Source: Leidyana gryllorum EB-2025a
Lineage: Eukaryota; Apicomplexa
NCBI GenBank assembly: GCA_048772705.1
Contig: JBLWGC010000082.1
Location: 1 to 64,000, forward strand
Direction of reading: 5' to 3'
DNA: 64,000 nucleotides
Below the pieces are notes generated by a model. The model saw only the letters and a list, made by a program, of their open reading frames with translations. It was not told the origin of the DNA and made no database searches. This document shows, one piece after another, positions 54,943-64,000 of this stretch (the first letter of the stretch is position 1; every line of letters starts with the position of its first letter). The translations under genes were made by a program, and so were the position numbers.

Positions 54943-55023
54943 ACATTCGGACGCACACAGACACCAAAAATGCTCTTGTCTGGTCTGATATCATTTCGTA
55001 TCGGATTGGAGAAGCGCGCCCAC

Positions 55024-56251
55024 TTAGTCTCTAGGGTCGAATTGTGGTAACTCCACTCTGCCCGTGTGATCGGTCTCAAATTCCCGAGGAGGTTGCAGTG
55101 TCGCTGACACGTCCAACGGTCTCTGCAAACCAAAATGTGGAACAGTGCATTGGTGGGAACACTTCACGAAAGCTGAGCAACTCACGTTGTGGAATATACG
55201 TGTAGGCCCATCGTTGAATTGCGGCAGGGGAACATATTGTGTGCGATGGGGAGCATCGGGTGTGGTCGGTACCACTTTCCAAGTTTCGTAGCCTTCAAAT
55301 ACACCTTGAGTAATCGGTGAATCTTGCTCGCCCTGCTCCAGTCCATGAGTAAATGCTTGGTGGTGCTGAGCAGTTCCTCGATCAAACATGTCTATGGCCA
55401 CCGAGCGAGGTAAATCCTTGGCATCAAGTACATTCCCGCAGTCCAGACAAACTGTCTCCAACTTGGGGCCACCAGCCTCTCTCTGATTCACTCTGAGGGG
55501 CTGAATTCTCCTCGGACGCCGCTGAAGAATCGATTATGTGAAGGAGACATGTAGTAACGCCCACACACACGCACACACAGATGTATGGCGACGGGAGGTA
55601 TCTCACTCCTCTGGGTCGAGAGACACGATCACAACTCGTTCTCCAAGCTGACGAAGAACGTACCTGTTGACATCCGCAGGTCTCGAATATCGGCTGTAGA
55701 CAGGGGAAGAGGTCTTGCATAGTAATGAGCAAGTCGTCCACGGGGCGTTCCCTCTTCGGGCCCTCGCGGTTTCCCCATACTTTGTGATTAACCACAGGCG
55801 CGTCCTGCGAATAGCAATAGTTAGGATAGAGCATGGAGCGCCATGGGGGCTAAAAGACAGCAACGAGACATAGTCACCGACTCACCCAGTCATCTTCGTC
55901 TCCCGAGTCGACTGAAACGGCCATACCGGACCGTTCTTTCATCGCGATTTTAGCGGACCTCCGTCCAGCATTAGGCTGGAAGAGAGCGAGTGGAATTGAC
56001 GAGAGGCGTATAGTAGCTCACCGAAAAACATGATGAAAAGAGTCCTGGCGGGGAGCGTTTGACTTTCCGTCGACGACGGTGTGAATGATGGTGGTGTCTT
56101 GTTGGCGGTGTGCTTACATAATCCGGTGAGGCGGTAGGCGCCCAAGCTGCAAGAAGGGAAGTGAATTCAGTAGACAGATCTATGCATCTCACTCACCTCC
56201 CGGCGCCATTGGTCCGACCCAGACATATGCATTCTCATGCTCGGTCGCCAT
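55024..56251 (-). CDS. Multi-exon protein with zinc-ribbon-like cysteines, unknown
   Basis: ATG at 56251 (MATEHENAYVWVGPMAPG). Introns of about 45-80 nt join a His/Arg-rich basic stretch (TRHHHHSHRRRRKVKR), an acidic segment (SVDSGDEDDW), a segment with FETCGCQQ, one with VCLDCGNVLDAKDLP, and a final exon ending at 55024. The C-x-C and C-x2-C pairs could form one zinc site. The basic cluster looks like a nuclear localisation signal. About 330-350 residues. No family recognised. Confidence 0.55.
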
Positions 56252-56354
56252 GACTCGATGGCTGCGGGGAGGGGTGCATGCTGCGGCGCGTTACTTACTG
56301 GTTGGAGTCAGTGTTTGGGGCTGTGCATACATTTTCGTTGGTTTTTTACTACTG

Positions 56355-58354
56355 CTATTGCTCGTGCTGTTGGGTAAGGTACTCCAACAATTGTGGCTTC
56401 AAGGCTAATCGCTCATCGTTGTCTGCTACCCAATGGTGTGACAGCCACCGCCTCTGAACGGCATTATAGCGGCCCAAATCCTTCTGTTGAACACTGAAGT
56501 TCTGTTTCAGCTCCGCGGCAGTCAGCAGCGGTTTGACGTCCCAGACACCGTCCAAGCCATGTACTTCGTAAATGTCTTTCATCACTTGCTGCACCAGACT
56601 CAGAATTTCTTCGCCGTCTTCGGGCTGTCGGAGTCGATGTACTGCCACCCAGCTGGCACCCAATAACACCGACAGTTCCCACAACGAGCCTTTCATCTTC
56701 TGGGCGGTATTACTTTCATTCGCCAGGATAAAGTCGGCGTATTCAGCCTTGGTGACTTGTTCTTTTCGATGCAATTTGGTCAATAATGGCACCACAGCAG
56801 CCATATGATCCAGCAAAGCCATTACCCTTTGATGAGACAGACTTATTCGTTCAGGTCAATGTACGACGTTGTTCTTACCCATCACACACTTTCTTGGCAT
56901 TGAGCGAGCCCTTCAGAATAGCTTCCACAGCTGTCATTGTTCCTTTACCCCGTTTGTGGCCGTCGACCGCGTTCCCCTCCCAACCTGAAATCACTGAGTA
57001 CCCCCTCGAGAGGGAAACGTGGTTACCGAGATGTCTATGCAGGAGGCCAGCCAGCTGCAGCATGGCGTGGATCTGCTCTGGGCCCTTGTAGAAATTCTCC
57101 GTGTCCCAGAAGACATTATCCTCGCTGAGGAAATGGATTGACTTGGCCGGTCCTGCCTCGCGCAGAACTCTCAACAACTCTGTCAGCACTCCACAAACTT
57201 GAATGCCAGGCGTAAAGTAGGCCAAGTCATTTTTTGGTAAGGATTTCCGATCTCCATCACTCAAAAGGTCTTTGTTCTCCTCCACCACATGTGCAGTATT
57301 GAAATACGGCTCGGGCACGGGGAACACCAGCGGTAACAGACTCCAACTCTCCAAATACTTGAGCGCGCGAGTAGCATAAGGCCACATGAACAGCTTCTCC
57401 AACTCGCCTCGCACTCGATCGAGAGGTAACTGTCACAGCATTTGAATAAATGGTCGGTCCCCTTCCTCGGCGGCCAACTTACCTTCTGCCATTTCGAGTG
57501 GCAATCATTCGCTCTCGCACCCTGCACGAGATCTGTGTTTGGTCTGAACTGGGGGTAACGGGCAAGGAATCTCCCGGCACGCAGTATGCGCAAAGGATCC
57601 TCTCCGAAGGTCATCAAAGAGCTTTTCGGGGTTCGTAGAATGCTGTCTCGGAGGTCTCGGTAACCTGTACCGAGGAAGTCTTCGATATTTCCAGTCGCCA
57701 CATTATAGAACATGGAGTTTATCGTAAAATCCCTCCGTTCGGCATCTAACGGCATCTCCGGAGTCTGAGACGACACAAACAAAAACAACACCTCACCTTC
57801 CCTGGCCGACGCCGCTCTCACACTTGTAGGCCTCCGCGAGTCAGGCCCATAAACCTCATCTCGCAGTTGTACAAAATCGATCGTGAAGTCGTCCAGCTCT
57901 TTGATGGTCAACTGCAGACGCGGTTGAGCAGCACACATTGATGGCCGAGAGAGGCAGAGATCAAACGTACCTTGGCAGTGTCAAGATGCTTGGATTTGTC
58001 GGGATTCCCCTTGATCTCAGTGGGTCTTTTCATGTCCATCTTTTTAACATCGATGCACCACTGCGCGAAAGCCTGGGCAAACGCTAAACCGGAACAAGTC
58101 TCCGTAGCCACATCGATATCGTCGGACTCAACCCCCATAAGCACGTCTCGCACCCATCCTCCCGCCACCCGTACCGACGGACTGGGACAGGTAGGATGCG
58201 CTGCAAACTCTCTCAATAATTGGATGACCGCCACCTCGCGAGCTGTACGCTTCCGCAGTATACCTAAACCCGACTTGTCAGGCATTCGGGTCTCAGCATC
58301 GGGTGGCAAATCCTCCAGTCTAACATTGTGGGGCAGTACAACACCTTCTGACAT
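56355..58354 (-). CDS. CCA1: tRNA nucleotidyltransferase (CCA-adding enzyme)
   Basis: Adds CCA to tRNA 3' ends. ATG at 58354 (MSEGVVLPHNVRLED). The class II nucleotidyltransferase head has VRVAGGWVRDVLMG and SDDIDVAT (catalytic Asp pair). Neck motifs are DAERRDFTINSMFYN, DLRDSILRTP and GEDPLRILRAGRFLARYP. After further short introns come the helical body and tail (LDRVRGELEKLFMWP ... to 56355). About 600 residues in 5-6 exons. Larger than bacterial enzymes and in line with eukaryotic ones. Possible nuclear/mitochondrial dual role not decidable here. Confidence 0.93.
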
Positions 58355-59574
58355 TCGCACTTGTAACACTTCCCCCCCCAATAAAAATCCTCTCCCACAA
58401 CCCTCATTTTCTCTCAGACCCAACGCCTATGCCAACGAGTGCTGCTTACAATTCACATCCCTATCGCTCATACTACGTGACTCTCAAACGGCGCGCGCAG
58501 CTCTATACTTTGTGGGAGTAACCTCTGACCAGGATGCTGTCTCCGACTCGCACTTTCAGAGACCAGACCAGCCCAGCCCAACACTCCCCCTCCCCCACCA
58601 GACTACGGACGCCAGAGGATGTGAACAGCTTCTCACATGGCCTCTTTTAGGTGCACTTCGACAATGAGCCTCAAGCCATTGGTTGGAGAGACGAGAAGAG
58701 ACGCCGTCTCCGCGCTTCTGCAGACTGGTCAAGCACTCTCTGGAGCAGTCGCAGGGGGTAGAACTACCACCAACTCAACAGCAAATGAGCTATAAGGCTT
58801 CCCCAACATCCCGCCGGGGCCTTATCATTGTAGGCTGTGCTGCAACGCCAGTTTTGTTGTGTGCTTTGTACGGAGTGGAGGATGCCCGTGCGCTCAATGC
58901 ACTGCCTGTCTCTCTGTCTGTCGAGTGATTTTATTGGGGGTCAGTCAGGCTGAGATAGTTTGTGTGTACCGACCGGCTGGAGTGAACTTGGCCGGCCGAG
59001 AGACTCCAATAATACAAAGTGACTTTTCGCATGCTGAAGAGTAGGGAGTGATGCTTACAGTACGGGAGAATAGATGAGATAGGAAAGAATGTAGTAATCG
59101 ACTTAACGACAGGCAATGGGTGAGAAGCAATGACTGTCCGTTGAGGCGGGTACCATACGTTGATATACCGGGGATCTGACAGAGAAGGGAGGAATGGTGC
59201 TCCGATCGCCTTTAAGCCCCGAGGAGTTTGAGGTTTCGACCTCGTTTGATGCACTGGACGTTGCAGAATGGACTGAGGAAATGTCAAATAAATTTGCTGA
59301 GCGCAATCTGTTAGGATGAAATTTTCGTGCGTAGAGCTAACGTAACAAAAGATTAGCAGCCCACTCAATAGCAATTAGATCAACACGACTGGGGATCCAA
59401 TTACGAATAAAAATCAAGATCAGGCTCAATTGGAGTCGAGAGAGATGCCGCACCTTTGTGAAAAATTCGTCAGCTTGTATCTTCTCGAAGTGTAATGATA
59501 TCCATACCGCAGGTGGTAATACTAGGCTTCTGACGATACAATGGTCATCGCCTCAGCAGCGTTGAATAAAAAGC
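58355..59574. other. Intergenic, about 1.2 kb, no supported gene
   Basis: A minus-strand open frame of about 147 codons (58931-59374) has a hydrophobic N-terminus but no ATG and no clear splice sites. A plus-strand frame (58683-58928) lacks context. A GAGACG..CGTCTCC inverted motif lies near 58689-58713. Confidence 0.5.
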
Positions 59575-61668
59575 TCATGCCATCATGTACAGTGCAGCAG
59601 CCGAGATCATACCGATGGAAGCCGTCATAAGAGGGCTGGCTGCGGAGTTGTCACAGACCGGACAGGTCGGAACTTCGGGACAAGTCGGAGATACCGGGCA
59701 AGTGACTGTAGGACAAGTGGGAGCCGGGGTGGAAACAGGAGGCTCGGTGGGCTCGGGGGTCGTCTCCGGGGCCGGGTCGACTGGCATAGTAGTGGTGGGT
59801 GAAGTCGTGCTCGGGTACGGCGTCGAAGTAGTGTGCTCATAGACGGTAGAATGAAGAGCGGCGTATTGACCTGTGCCCGTACCGGTAGAGGCGAAAACGC
59901 TCAGTCTCTGGAGGCTGCCCAAGGGGAAGCTGAGAGAGGTCATCGAGACTTCACCATCATCGAACAGCACTTCGACAGAGGCGGTGTCAAAGACTGCGTG
60001 CATCTTGAGAGTGCTCGAGCCAGATTGGACACGAGGGGCGCGGGCAACGCTCGCTGCCTCATAAAACTCTGCTGGGGTCTTTTCACCTTCAGTGTTGGGC
60101 TCTTCCTTCTCCCATTCGAACTCTGAAGAGCGGATCACTCGGAACTCTTGTTGACCGTTGGAGCCCACATAGAGACCAAGTTTGACGTAGTCGACAGCGT
60201 CCTGGACAACTCCCTCCTCATCAGTGGTAGGGTTTCCGTAGAAAGCAATAGTGTACTCGCCTTCGTTCTGGAGGTCAATGTCAGACACCTCAACAGTAAC
60301 TTCAGCCCCCACAGAGTGGATGACCAGTTCGCTAGGATAACCTCCAAGCACGATGAAGTCGCCCGCGACCGTATCGTCGTGGACGGGGGACAGGTCAATA
60401 AATTTGTGGACCAGACGGTAGTCAGGGTCAGTCGAGGTGCCCAAGTTGATCAAACGGAGCTCTCGAGGAAGGGTCATACCGGACCTCCAGCCGTGTTCGC
60501 CGGTGGGGACTTGGTTGGCGTACAGCCAGTTGCTCATCCAAGCCTGGAACAACGGCGGGGAGGTGTTGTCGTAGGTGACACCCGCGTAGCTATCCGGGCC
60601 GTGATCAACCCACTTCGGATACACATCAAAGCTCTCGACTGGTACGAACTGGAAGTTCGAGTTCAACCGACCGACAAAGTACATAGTAGCAGAACCAGAG
60701 TTGGGACCATCATTGACACCTCCGTTCGCACCAATACTCACAATCATAACCCACAGTTCTTCGTCTTCGCCTTCGACCGTCATTCTGATCAGATCCGGAC
60801 ACTCCCAAACACCACCTTGCAGACTGCCCCAGATGCCCGCCGTCCGGCCTCTGTTTTCGCAAGTTGGATCGTGAGTACTCAAGTCTTGATCAGTGTCGAG
60901 TTTTCCATTGTTTACACCGAAAGCGCTTCTCGGGACCCACTGATTGGTAGTTCCCAGTGGGGCACTGTAGATCACCATCCGATCACAATTGGCGACAATA
61001 GCCAGCTGGGTAGTGTCGTCGTATTTGATGATCTTGGGATCACGGATGTCGGACTCAAAGGTCGCCGGCATCGCCTGGTTGCCGTCGTAATAGATCATGT
61101 TGCTTTCAGCGTCGTTCTGGATGCCGTGCTCGTCAGCGGGCCAGTAATGCACGGTACTGTAGCCCTCCGACTTGAGAAGATAACCCATACTTTGACGCTC
61201 GCGGCGATACTCGACCGGGTTGTTGATCTCGGTGTGATCGGTCCACATCAAGATAATGGCATTGGATTCCTCTGAAACAAAGCGACCATCAACATCCAAG
61301 TAAGCGCTTCCGGAGAAAGCCATTCCAACATTCGGCCACTCGCTCTCAGGAATGTCATGTACTTGGCCGTCGATCTCCAGTTTAACAGGGTCGTTATCCC
61401 GGATACCGGCTGGCTTGATGGCGACCGGATGGTACTCCCAGTTCAACAAGTCTTCAGAAGACGAGTGACCCCAGTGCATGGGACCCCAAGTGGTGCCGTC
61501 CGGGTAGTGCTGGTAGAACAAGTGATATCTAGTGCCATCGAAGACCATTCCGTTCGGATCATTTCCCCATCCTTGGGGAGTACTCTGGTGGAACTGGGGA
61601 CGCCATGGCTCGTTCCATTCTTGTGCGGCAGAGAGCGCAAAGAGTAAATTGAGACGTGAGAACTGCAT
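59575..61668 (-). CDS. Secreted/GPI-anchored GH32 beta-fructosidase (invertase-like)
   Basis: Hydrolyses sucrose or fructans. Single uninterrupted frame of 697 codons. Signal peptide [16 protein letters not shown]. The GH32 five-bladed propeller carries the nucleophile block WGNDPNGM, transition-state stabiliser block RDPK, and acid/base block WECPDL. A C-terminal beta-sandwich follows ([20 protein letters not shown] ... [16 protein letters not shown]). It ends with a Thr/Pro-rich stalk, a Cys/Pro cluster and a hydrophobic tail ([17 protein letters not shown]) typical of a GPI-attachment signal. No introns, unlike most neighbours. Long antisense frames over it are shadows. Confidence 0.93.
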   Translation of the reverse strand: MQFSRLNLLFALSAAQEWNEPWRPQFHQSTPQGWGNDPNGMVFDGTRYHLFYQHYPDGTTWGPMHWGHSSSEDLLNWEYHPVAIKPAGIRDNDPVKLEIDGQVHDIPESEWPNVGMAFSGSAYLDVDGRFVSEESNAIILMWTDHTEINNPVEYRRERQSMGYLLKSEGYSTVHYWPADEHGIQNDAESNMIYYDGNQAMPATFESDIRDPKIIKYDDTTQLAIVANCDRMVIYSAPLGTTNQWVPRSAFGVNNGKLDTDQDLSTHDPTCENRGRTAGIWGSLQGGVWECPDLIRMTVEGEDEELWVMIVSIGANGGVNDGPNSGSATMYFVGRLNSNFQFVPVESFDVYPKWVDHGPDSYAGVTYDNTSPPLFQAWMSNWLYANQVPTGEHGWRSGMTLPRELRLINLGTSTDPDYRLVHKFIDLSPVHDDTVAGDFIVLGGYPSELVIHSVGAEVTVEVSDIDLQNEGEYTIAFYGNPTTDEEGVVQDAVDYVKLGLYVGSNGQQEFRVIRSSEFEWEKEEPNTEGEKTPAEFYEAASVARAPRVQSGSSTLKMHAVFDTASVEVLFDDGEVSMTSLSFPLGSLQRLSVFASTGTGTGQYAALHSTVYEHTTSTPYPSTTSPTTTMPVDPAPETTPEPTEPPVSTPAPTCPTVTCPVSPTCPEVPTCPVCDNSAASPLMTASIGMISAAALYMMA

Positions 61669-62415
61669 CAGAAAAAGTTAAGAGGCAACGAAACAATTAG
61701 AATGGATGCGTTGCGAGACCGATGTTGATTACTATTTCGATCCTTTCTCCTAATGTTGTGTGCGAGTGCGTTTCCTGTCTCTTTTCGTCCCCACAAGATT
61801 CTCGATCTAAGAACAAGCAGATGGCTCTTGCACAGGTCAACAGTTGCACCACCAGTTGGATGGACCAGCCATGGTGGGGGTGAGTGTTTGCGACAGACTG
61901 TCTCATGTCTTTCGGCCTGTATTTTCGGCCTATATTCTTCCAGATCTATTTTCCGACGCTTGCTGCTGTGAGTCTTATTAGGCTGCTACTCTGTGAACTC
62001 GGAGCACCGGGACAGAAATGGTCCCGGCGAAGACAGACAATGGGAAGTCTGTTGGTCTCGAGCTGAGAATGGGGTCAGTCTGTCAGTCTGGAACTACTGC
62101 AAATGGGGTCAGTCTTGAACCGACAATGGGAAGTCTGTCAGTCGGTCTGAAACTACTGCAAATGGGAAGTCTCTTAGTGTCAAACAGAAGTTTCGGCTGC
62201 GGGTTGGCCCGGGGTGAAAGTATGTACTCCAAGCCTGAAGGCTATCAGCCACCCGAACAGGCTTTGTTTGCAACACTTATGTGACAGCACAATTTGATTC
62301 AAAAAATGAGGTCAAAAATCGAATGGGATCACACTTGGAGGTAATCTTCGGTACCCACCCCTTTCACAACAAAACTACTCGGATCTGTCACTTTCGAAGG
62401 GCAGTTCGACCCACT
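61669..62415. other. Intergenic between GH32 and GH97 genes
   Basis: About 750 bp. It holds a short imperfect tandem repeat (62036-62180) but no protein-like frame. Confidence 0.6.
62036..62180. repeat. Imperfect tandem repeat
   Basis: Units starting AATGGGAAGTCTGT or AATGGGGTCAGTCT recur about five times, with a longer version ending GAACTACTGCA. Unit length alternates between about 25 and 37 bp, suggesting a higher-order unit of about 60 bp. It lies in the spacer downstream of GH97 and upstream of GH32. Confidence 0.6.
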
Positions 62416-64000
62416 TCACAACTTCTCGAAGCTCACGGCAAAACCGCCACCCGATGCAACCCACTGAAGAAACTCGGAGCCTTTGGTGACGACCATCTCG
62501 CGGATGTCATAGGCATGAGGGTTAGTCCAGTAGTGCGCAGTTGGAGCATCGTAGTAAATTCTGGCCCGGTAGTAGGCGTCTTCCAGGAAGTTGAGACTGA
62601 ATCGGGCGAAGCGAGGATTCATTCCATTGACACTGCCCATGTACCAGTTGTCCGAGTACTTGTCGCGTCTGGCAATGGTGACAAAGGAACCGGGCTCAGC
62701 TTCTATATACCGAGATTGTTGCCACTCAACGGGAACTTCCTTGATAAAATCGAATCCTCGTCCAATATGGCGAGCATAGTTGTCGGGCGTGTCAGCTGCC
62801 ATTTGAAGTGGTGTGTACATTGTGACATAGAGCGCTAATTGGTTGGCAATAGTGGTATTGGCTTTGGCAATACTCGGCTGCGACGGGTCTTCGTTATCCA
62901 CCCACGTGAAAATATCCATGTTCATCAGGCCGGGGGTGTAATCCATGGGACCACCGATTTGTCTGGTGAAGGGGAGAATAGTCGTGTGATGGGGGTGATT
63001 GCCGCCAGCAAAGGCGTGATATTCTGTTCCTCGGGCTGACTCTTGAGCGAGCAGGTTGGGGTAAGTACGGGAGAGACCAGTGGGTCTGACGGCCTCGTGG
63101 GCGTTCACAGAAATATTGTACTTTATGGCCTCAGTGACACAGTAGAGATAGTGGTTCACCATGTCCTGACTGTAGTGGTGATGCCCGTAAGGGAGCATAT
63201 TGCCCACATATCCACTCTTCACACTGTTGTAGCCGTGGTCGACCATGAACTGATAGGCGCGGTGGAGGTGACGCTCGTAGTTGCGAGTAGAAGACGAAGT
63301 CTCGTGGTGCATCATCATCTTGATGTTATGGTCCTTGGCATACTGCTGGATCTCTTCTACATCAAAGTCAGGATAAGGCGTCAAGAAGTCAAAGACATAA
63401 TCTTTCATCAGATTCGCCCACTCTTCCCAACCAACGTTCCATCCTTCAACCAACAATGCATCGAATCCGTGTTCAGAGGCGAAATCGATATATCTCTTCA
63501 CGCGGCTTGTCTCCGCGCCATGACGTCCGTGAGGCTTCGCCTTGTCAAAATCGGTAACGCCGAGTTGAACACTGCCATCAAAGTCAGAGGTAAAATCCCA
63601 TCTCTTGTCGTTGGCAATCATCTCGAACCAGACTCCCATATACTTGATGGGTTTGACCCATTCCTCCCACTTGAGGTCGGGGTCAGCGGGCTCGTTGAGA
63701 TTGTAAGTAATACGACTCGCCAGGATATCGGCACCGCTGCGACCGGCGATAATGGTACGCCAGGGGGTCACATTCGGCGCTTGAAGATGAGCTTTGACTC
63801 CGACTGAGTCGGGGGTGAGATGAGACTCGAAGATCATATTCTCATCGTCCAGCCACAGATGCATACAAGAGTAGTTCACCAAGGCCGCCTCGTGGATGTT
63901 GATGTAAATGCCATCGTCCGTCTTCAATTGCAACGCAGTCTGCGTCGATGGAGCGCCTATTGGGGTGGTCGAGGAGTTCTCATCCAGGGCGTCGTCATAC
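62416..64000 (-). CDS. GH97 family alpha-glycosidase, 5' end beyond window
   Basis: Glycoside hydrolase family 97 includes alpha-glucosidases (SusB type) and alpha-galactosidases. The frame is open across the right edge. Motifs: LKTDDGIYINIHEAAL, WRTIIAGRSGADILAS, the barrel segment FDALLVEGWNVGWEEW, MMMHHETSSSTRNYE, VNAHEAVRPTGLSRTYPN and ARGTEYHAFAGGNHPHH, then FTRQIGGPMDYTPGLMN. The C-terminal beta-sandwich ends at 62416. At least 528 codons without an intron; the family is about 650-700 residues, so roughly the first quarter is missing. The family is mainly bacterial, so transfer is possible. Retaining or inverting type cannot be decided confidently. Confidence 0.9.
   Translation of the reverse strand, partial: YDDALDENSSTTPIGAPSTQTALQLKTDDGIYINIHEAALVNYSCMHLWLDDENMIFESHLTPDSVGVKAHLQAPNVTPWRTIIAGRSGADILASRITYNLNEPADPDLKWEEWVKPIKYMGVWFEMIANDKRWDFTSDFDGSVQLGVTDFDKAKPHGRHGAETSRVKRYIDFASEHGFDALLVEGWNVGWEEWANLMKDYVFDFLTPYPDFDVEEIQQYAKDHNIKMMMHHETSSSTRNYERHLHRAYQFMVDHGYNSVKSGYVGNMLPYGHHHYSQDMVNHYLYCVTEAIKYNISVNAHEAVRPTGLSRTYPNLLAQESARGTEYHAFAGGNHPHHTTILPFTRQIGGPMDYTPGLMNMDIFTWVDNEDPSQPSIAKANTTIANQLALYVTMYTPLQMAADTPDNYARHIGRGFDFIKEVPVEWQQSRYIEAEPGSFVTIARRDKYSDNWYMGSVNGMNPRFARFSLNFLEDAYYRARIYYDAPTAHYWTNPHAYDIREMVVTKGSEFLQWVASGGGFAVSFEKL

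Noticed and set aside
57972-58667. 231-codon plus-strand frame over the CCA-adding enzyme start
   Set aside because: Antisense to the conserved nucleotidyltransferase head; no support of its own.
58931-59374. Possible secreted protein on the minus strand
   Set aside because: The frame has no ATG at its start, no matching splice acceptor upstream and no homology I recognise.
60148-61275. 375-codon plus-strand frame over the GH32 gene
   Set aside because: Antisense shadow of an intact catalytic gene; no motif or start context.
63043-63807. 254-codon plus-strand frame over the GH97 gene
   Set aside because: Antisense shadow; Val-rich composition follows from the complementary codons of the real gene.

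Overview
This window looks like a compact nuclear genome segment from a protist. My best guess is an alveolate of the Perkinsus type. That is an inference from the gene repertoire, the very short GT-AG introns (mostly 35-60 nt), the tight gene packing and the chromovirus family; no rRNA or other phylogenetic marker is present. No tRNA, rRNA, CRISPR array or bacterial operon was seen.

Bases 1-15.3 kb are a nest of Ty3/gypsy LTR retroelements. An integrase remnant (1-1065) abuts an array LTR-internal-LTR-internal-LTR of one chromovirus (215-bp LTRs at 1066, 5816 and 10566, period 4750 bp, copies apparently identical). This abuts the 3' end of a second chromovirus (10781-11847, with a 240-bp LTR). 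That second element in turn ends inside the integrase region of a third, opposite-strand gypsy element (11848-15267). Both whole copies in the array look intact and young.

Bases 15.3-20.2 kb are gene-poor, with two weak multi-exon hypothetical genes on the minus strand. From 20.2 kb the window becomes a dense host gene region. In order: a secreted vWA-domain protein (-), a very large unknown protein (-), APC1 of the anaphase-promoting complex (+), a small putatively N-myristoylated protein (-), PRP4 splicing kinase (-), a TauE/SafE (TSUP) transporter (-), DPH4 (+), a secreted EGF-like protein (+), eEF1B-gamma (-), ribosomal protein eL6 (+), a polytopic membrane protein (-), peptidyl-tRNA hydrolase 2 (-), a large alpha-helical unknown (-), a SAP/LOTUS protein (+), a FAM192A/PIP30-like protein (-), phosphatidylserine decarboxylase (-), a small unknown (-), an acyl-protein thioesterase (-), a phosducin-like protein (+), a zinc-ribbon-like unknown (-), a CCA-adding enzyme (-), a GPI-anchored GH32 invertase-like enzyme (-) and a GH97 alpha-glycosidase running off the right edge (-).

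The genes do not form one pathway, but their spacing is striking. Start codons face each other 6 bp apart (DPH4/TSUP), 24 bp apart (SAP protein/helical unknown) and 50 bp apart (APC1/large unknown). Tandem genes overlap stop-to-start (DPH4/EGF-like; PSD/FAM192A-like). Two convergent genes have stop codons 3 bp apart. This suits a genome that resolves closely spaced transcripts by spliced-leader trans-splicing, as is known for dinoflagellates and Perkinsus. The right-hand end carries two uninterrupted sugar hydrolase genes (GH32 and GH97), a plausible secreted or surface carbohydrate-use pair.

Exon-intron models were worked out by eye from GT/AG sites, frame continuity and family motifs, and have not been checked against transcripts.
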